DNA of 64,000 bases, taken from positions 4,092,001-4,156,000 of the forward strand of contig CM074698.1 in NCBI GenBank assembly GCA_037367355.1, written 5' to 3'. Positions 60,614 to 64,000 of the stretch are shown here, in pieces. The notes below the pieces were generated by a model. That model was not told where the DNA came from. It was given only the letters and a program-made list of their open reading frames with translations, and did no database searches. This DNA comes from Neoscytalidium dimidiatum (Eukaryota > Ascomycota > Dothideomycetes > Botryosphaeriales > Botryosphaeriaceae). Position 1 is the first letter of the stretch. Each line of letters begins with the position of its first letter. A program made the translations under genes and the position numbers.

Positions 60614-62904
60614 TCATGTGTCGTGTTTGAGGCTTGGCATGTTTGGGCAGTGTTTTGATATCGGTTTCATATCTTTCCATCTCTTCAGGATGGCTTTTCC
60701 AAGACCTATGCAACGATAGTTCGCACCGCACCTTGCTACGAGCAAAATGTTGATGAGAAACACTGGCGGTCGATACTCGTTGTCAATTTGTCTGTCCATG
60801 CAATCAAAATGCCGCACATCTCCATGTTCATCCTCAGCCCAGTGGGTATGGGAAATACGCGAGATTCTCTGGTAACAACACAAATCTTGGTATGTTGCTT
60901 GAGCAACTGACAGAGCGAGTATTTTCACTTGTATTCGACGATCATCCGTCTCGGTCAGGTCATTCTCGCTGTTATGTGGCCGGTCCAAGATCACCCATCC
61001 GCGCGGAATATGATCGCTCATGAGAACGTAGAAAAGGCCCGGACAGTCAGGATCATTTCCATGCAAGAATTGTGTATGTCGTGCAATGCATCGTGTATGT
61101 AGTAAGAGTAGACGTCTGTTCTGGTTCGGCTCCATTTCTGGTCGAGAAGCATGTGCGTGGAAAAGCTGCGTCAAGTTTCCAGGTCGAGTGGCTCCCCAAA
61201 AGTGTCTGTATGTAGGCCACAAGGAAACGACATTCCTCGCAAGACATTCCCACGACATGTCTGATCGTAACTTCTTTGGCATAGAGGGGATGAAGCATCC
61301 GGCTTTCCATGCAATGATAGACGATCCGAGCATAGCAAGTGCTCTCTGCCCATGATCACTCGAGCGGTCGCATGGGTGGTTCCAAAAGTACTCACAGAAT
61401 TCCCGAAAGAGTCAACCCTATTCAACTGGACGGAGGTTCCGGAAATGTTTGTGGAGAAAGCCCAAGATGCTATAGAGACTCCCAGATGCTTGTAGTAGTA
61501 TGGATGATATTGAATTGAGCTCATAGAAGCCCACGACCATGATAGAAATAAGCTCTCCATCGGGGGTCCGCGCGAGCTCCAGAGGATCGCATTATCAAAT
61601 TCCTTTAAAGGCATACCCCATATATAATCCTTTCCAAACCAGTATTTCAGTACCCCCGTAAAGGCGTATATTTTATCACTAGCGAATATCAAATTGCGTA
61701 TACTATAGTCAGATACCTGATTAAAGAACGTTTCACTCGGACGTTTTTAGTTCCTTTGGGGGTAAACTCGACGATTTCCGAAGAAAAGAAATCTGTCCGA
61801 GAAGAAGTTCTCCTGGAATGTCCATCCACGACTGTTCCACTTTGATGTTGTATGACTGTTGTCAGATTCTGGGACATCTTCGTGGAATCGCCACCCGTCG
61901 GTCGATAGTTCGAATAGAAGAATCAGGTCTCTTAATACGCCGGGAAGACCCTCTAAGGCATTATCATTAGCCGACACAACAATAGTAAACATAGACCCGC
62001 TATGTATCTTGTCCATGGCGTTGATCATGCTATCAGACTTGTCTTGCAGAATGCAAAGGCTATCAACCCACATATACCGCTGTCCGAGCTTTTCACACGC
62101 TATCATAGCATTTTTGATTGTGGCTGGAATATCCAGATTGGTCATGTTCCCAGGTTTTTCTAGGTTCCGGATATTTTCTGATGTCGCTTTAAGAGTGCTC
62201 GATGCTGCGTTCGGGCCACCCCAAACATAACTGAGGGCAACATATGTGCAAGTCAGCGGAGCTATCACAACACATGCCTCTTTGACAATAATAACTCTCA
62301 ATTCCTCTACTGGCAGCGGATTCAATACCGAAGAGAGCTGTAGCTGCTCCTCAAGATTGGCCCAGTCATCGTCGTTGAGTCTCTTCCCCTTGGCAATGAC
62401 CTCATCTGACATAGGGACTCCAGCGTAGCCTCCGTAAATCCTCACGGGCCCTATGTGGTCAGATAGGCAATTGGGGCGATTGCATTCGATGTACAGAAAC
62501 GCCCACACATTTGGCTGATGCGGATAACAGAAGTCAAAAAGTAAGTTAAGGCTCCCGTCCTTTGCATGGTCGTTGGCATAGCTACGGGGCATTTCGACTC
62601 GCGCCGTACGGCAGCCAGGGCAGTTCGCACACAGTTTGACTCTGCCAAACATAATCCTCCCATAAAAGCGCTTACTTAAGAGAAAGCATTTATAGACATG
62701 CTCGAGACGCAAGTGTTTCCAAAAGGCACAAAATTGCGCCATGGTTGTTGAAGGAGAGCTGCATTCGTTGTATTGCTGATAAAGAACCTCAGACGGTATC
62801 CGGGGTGTGAAACTTTCAAGGGCGTTTATTGGCTCTGTGATGATATCCGGGCAGTACGAACAGGAAAAGTGCTGAGATTCGAATTTGAGTTGTGGAACAG
62901 ACAT
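60614..62904 (-). CDS. HET-domain protein (heterokaryon incompatibility)
   Basis: A 729-residue protein in three exons (minus): 62904-61768, 61716-61396, 61345-60614; all junctions are phase 0. The N-terminal part has Cys-rich spots (FSCSYC, LCANCPGCRTARVEM). The HET domain begins near residue 230 with YVALSYVWGGPNAASSTLKA, continues with IPATIKNAMIACEKLGQRYM then WVDSLCILQDKSDSM, FTIVVSANDNALEGLPGV, and TTSKWNSRGWTFQENFFSDR. A 51-nt intron (61717-61767) with a weak gtttac donor removes a TAA that would otherwise stop the frame. The text after it (SDYSIRNLIFASDKIYAFTG) continues the family pattern well. HET proteins mediate non-self recognition and cell death between fungal strains. No partner such as a NACHT or SesB gene is next to it. 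The longer frame lacks an ATG, so MSVPQLKFE is the start. Confidence 0.88.
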
Positions 62905-64000
62905 TGTACGAGTCTCTACAACATGCAAGGCTGGCAAAGTCCCAATGTAGAATGAGAAGGCTGAAGTGGCATGTTCAAGCAGAGATTGTGTGGAACAAAC
63001 AACCTTTATCGAAGTCTGTTTACAAAATTAGCGCGACAGTACCCGCCTAGATGTTCTATCAATTACGTATCGGCCGCAATCTGATGCCTGCACAGCCAAT
63101 TGTGTTCGTGGATCCTGGGTATCCATACGCGCCGAGCGGTGATTGGACACAACCCCGCTCTACGACCATCGCCTTTTCTTCAACTTATCAAAGATACCAC
63201 ACCACTCATTAGCTAACCAAGCCTGGTGTACATCTGAAACTTGTATTGAATCTGGCACAAAATCTTGCCAAGTAGGAGATACTAAGCCGCGGACGCGAAC
63301 ATCAGCTGCAGAGAGAAATTGATCGGCCTAGGTTGGTAATAGTATAGAGTTTTCTTAACAAACCTACAATTTACTTTTCAAACATGGCTACAAGAGCAGT
63401 AGTAGAGATAGAATTACAACAGCAGCCCTCGCGATCGATATCCATGTCTAATGACCGTCAAGAGCTCTCTGCCGCCTGCTGATGGTGGCAAGGATGCCTG
63501 GCTTCGTTTGTTAAGCTGCTTCTGCGTGGAAGGCCTTATGATAGGGCAAGACCGAGGTATGCATCGTTTCTGTGCGGCACAGCTAAATCTTCGTCATTAC
63601 AGGGCCCCCAATGGCATTCGAAGTGTTCCAGAGTTACTACTCCAATCATGAACCGCTCAATTCGAATCCGTCTAACATTCCATCGTTGGAACAATGGCTA
63701 TCGTAACCGCACACGAGCTACGTAGATACTAACAGGCTGATATCTAATAGGGTCTCCTGTATTAGCTCGCCACTGAACCTCTTTGCTCTTCAGCGATTCC
63801 CCTAGCACTAACGAAGAAGTATAGTCATAAGCCTCTTACTTATATATAGTAGTTGCAGTAGCATCATTTTTAGACAGTATATAGTAGCTTAATCTGACAC
63901 AAGGTAATAGCTAACGTGAGGTGTTTCTCGATAAATGGTTTATCAATCGAAAGGACCTCGCTTTCGGCCTCGCATAGGTGAGTTCTATATACGCATATAA
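62905..64000. other. Window end, AT-rich, nothing recognised
   Basis: The last 1.1 kb becomes AT-rich (for example TATATAGTAG-type sequence around 63839-63885). It contains only short frames, no transposase fragment or telomere repeat. Confidence 0.5.

Noticed and set aside
62905..64000. Possible transposon remnant at the AT-rich window end
   Set aside because: No terminal inverted repeat, transposase or reverse-transcriptase fragment could be recognised.

Overview
The window looks like nuclear DNA of a filamentous ascomycete (Pezizomycotina). Genes are split by many short GT-AG introns, mostly 45-90 nt with ctaac/ctgac-type branch sites. The protein set fits this: Zn2Cys6 regulators, a HET-domain protein, a PTR2 peptide carrier, MFS and APC carriers, a secreted M43 metalloprotease, an S10 carboxypeptidase, and fungal families such as the DUF7053-like protein. 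No phage, bacterial operon, CRISPR, rRNA or convincing tRNA was found. The species cannot be named from the sequence alone. Exon coordinates were worked out by hand. For every multi-exon gene called intact, the summed exon length is a multiple of three and the frame is open, but no transcript data support the models.

Region 1 (0-23 kb) is GC-rich and mostly intact: an amino-acid permease (289-2433), a small secreted protein (2738-3751, minus), a polytopic membrane protein (4654-6197), a serine carboxypeptidase (6252-8386, minus), a LaeA-like methyltransferase (9603-10921, minus), a 92-residue unknown (11749-12088, minus), acetoacetyl-CoA synthetase (13066-15274), a secreted M43 metalloprotease (15641-16714, minus), a PTR2 peptide transporter (20079-22279), and a short-chain dehydrogenase with an interrupted frame (22468-23260, minus).

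Region 2 (24-48 kb) holds an SDR (24587-25546), a GST-like protein (26137-27205), a Zn2Cys6 regulator (27701-29464), a secreted bacterial-type solute-binding protein (31330-32600), an inositol/sugar-type MFS transporter (35650-37352), a second Zn2Cys6 regulator (38375-39745), an ammonium transporter (39936-41531, minus) divergent from an APC permease (42076-43866), and an intracellular GH2 beta-galactosidase (44649-47823).

Region 3 (48-64 kb) is lower in GC and looks accessory. It holds a 572-residue membrane-anchored unknown, a decayed lactose-permease-like MFS gene, an RTA1-like membrane protein, a DUF1989 gene with one in-frame TGA, a TRI12-like MFS gene that has lost its core, a DUF7053-like protein, a GST and a HET-domain gene.

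Two themes stand out. First, nitrogen scavenging: extracellular and vacuolar-type proteases, peptide, amino-acid and ammonium carriers recur, and three GATAAG cores sit in the promoter shared by the ammonium transporter and the adjacent permease. Second, decay at the right end: an intact beta-galactosidase lies about 2.8 kb from the wreck of a lactose-permease-type carrier, which suggests the remains of a lactose/galactoside utilisation pair. I did not find a clearly new multi-gene system. The best leads are the single-stop DUF1989 gene, the galactoside locus in decay, the 572-residue unknown, and the eukaryotic solute-binding protein.
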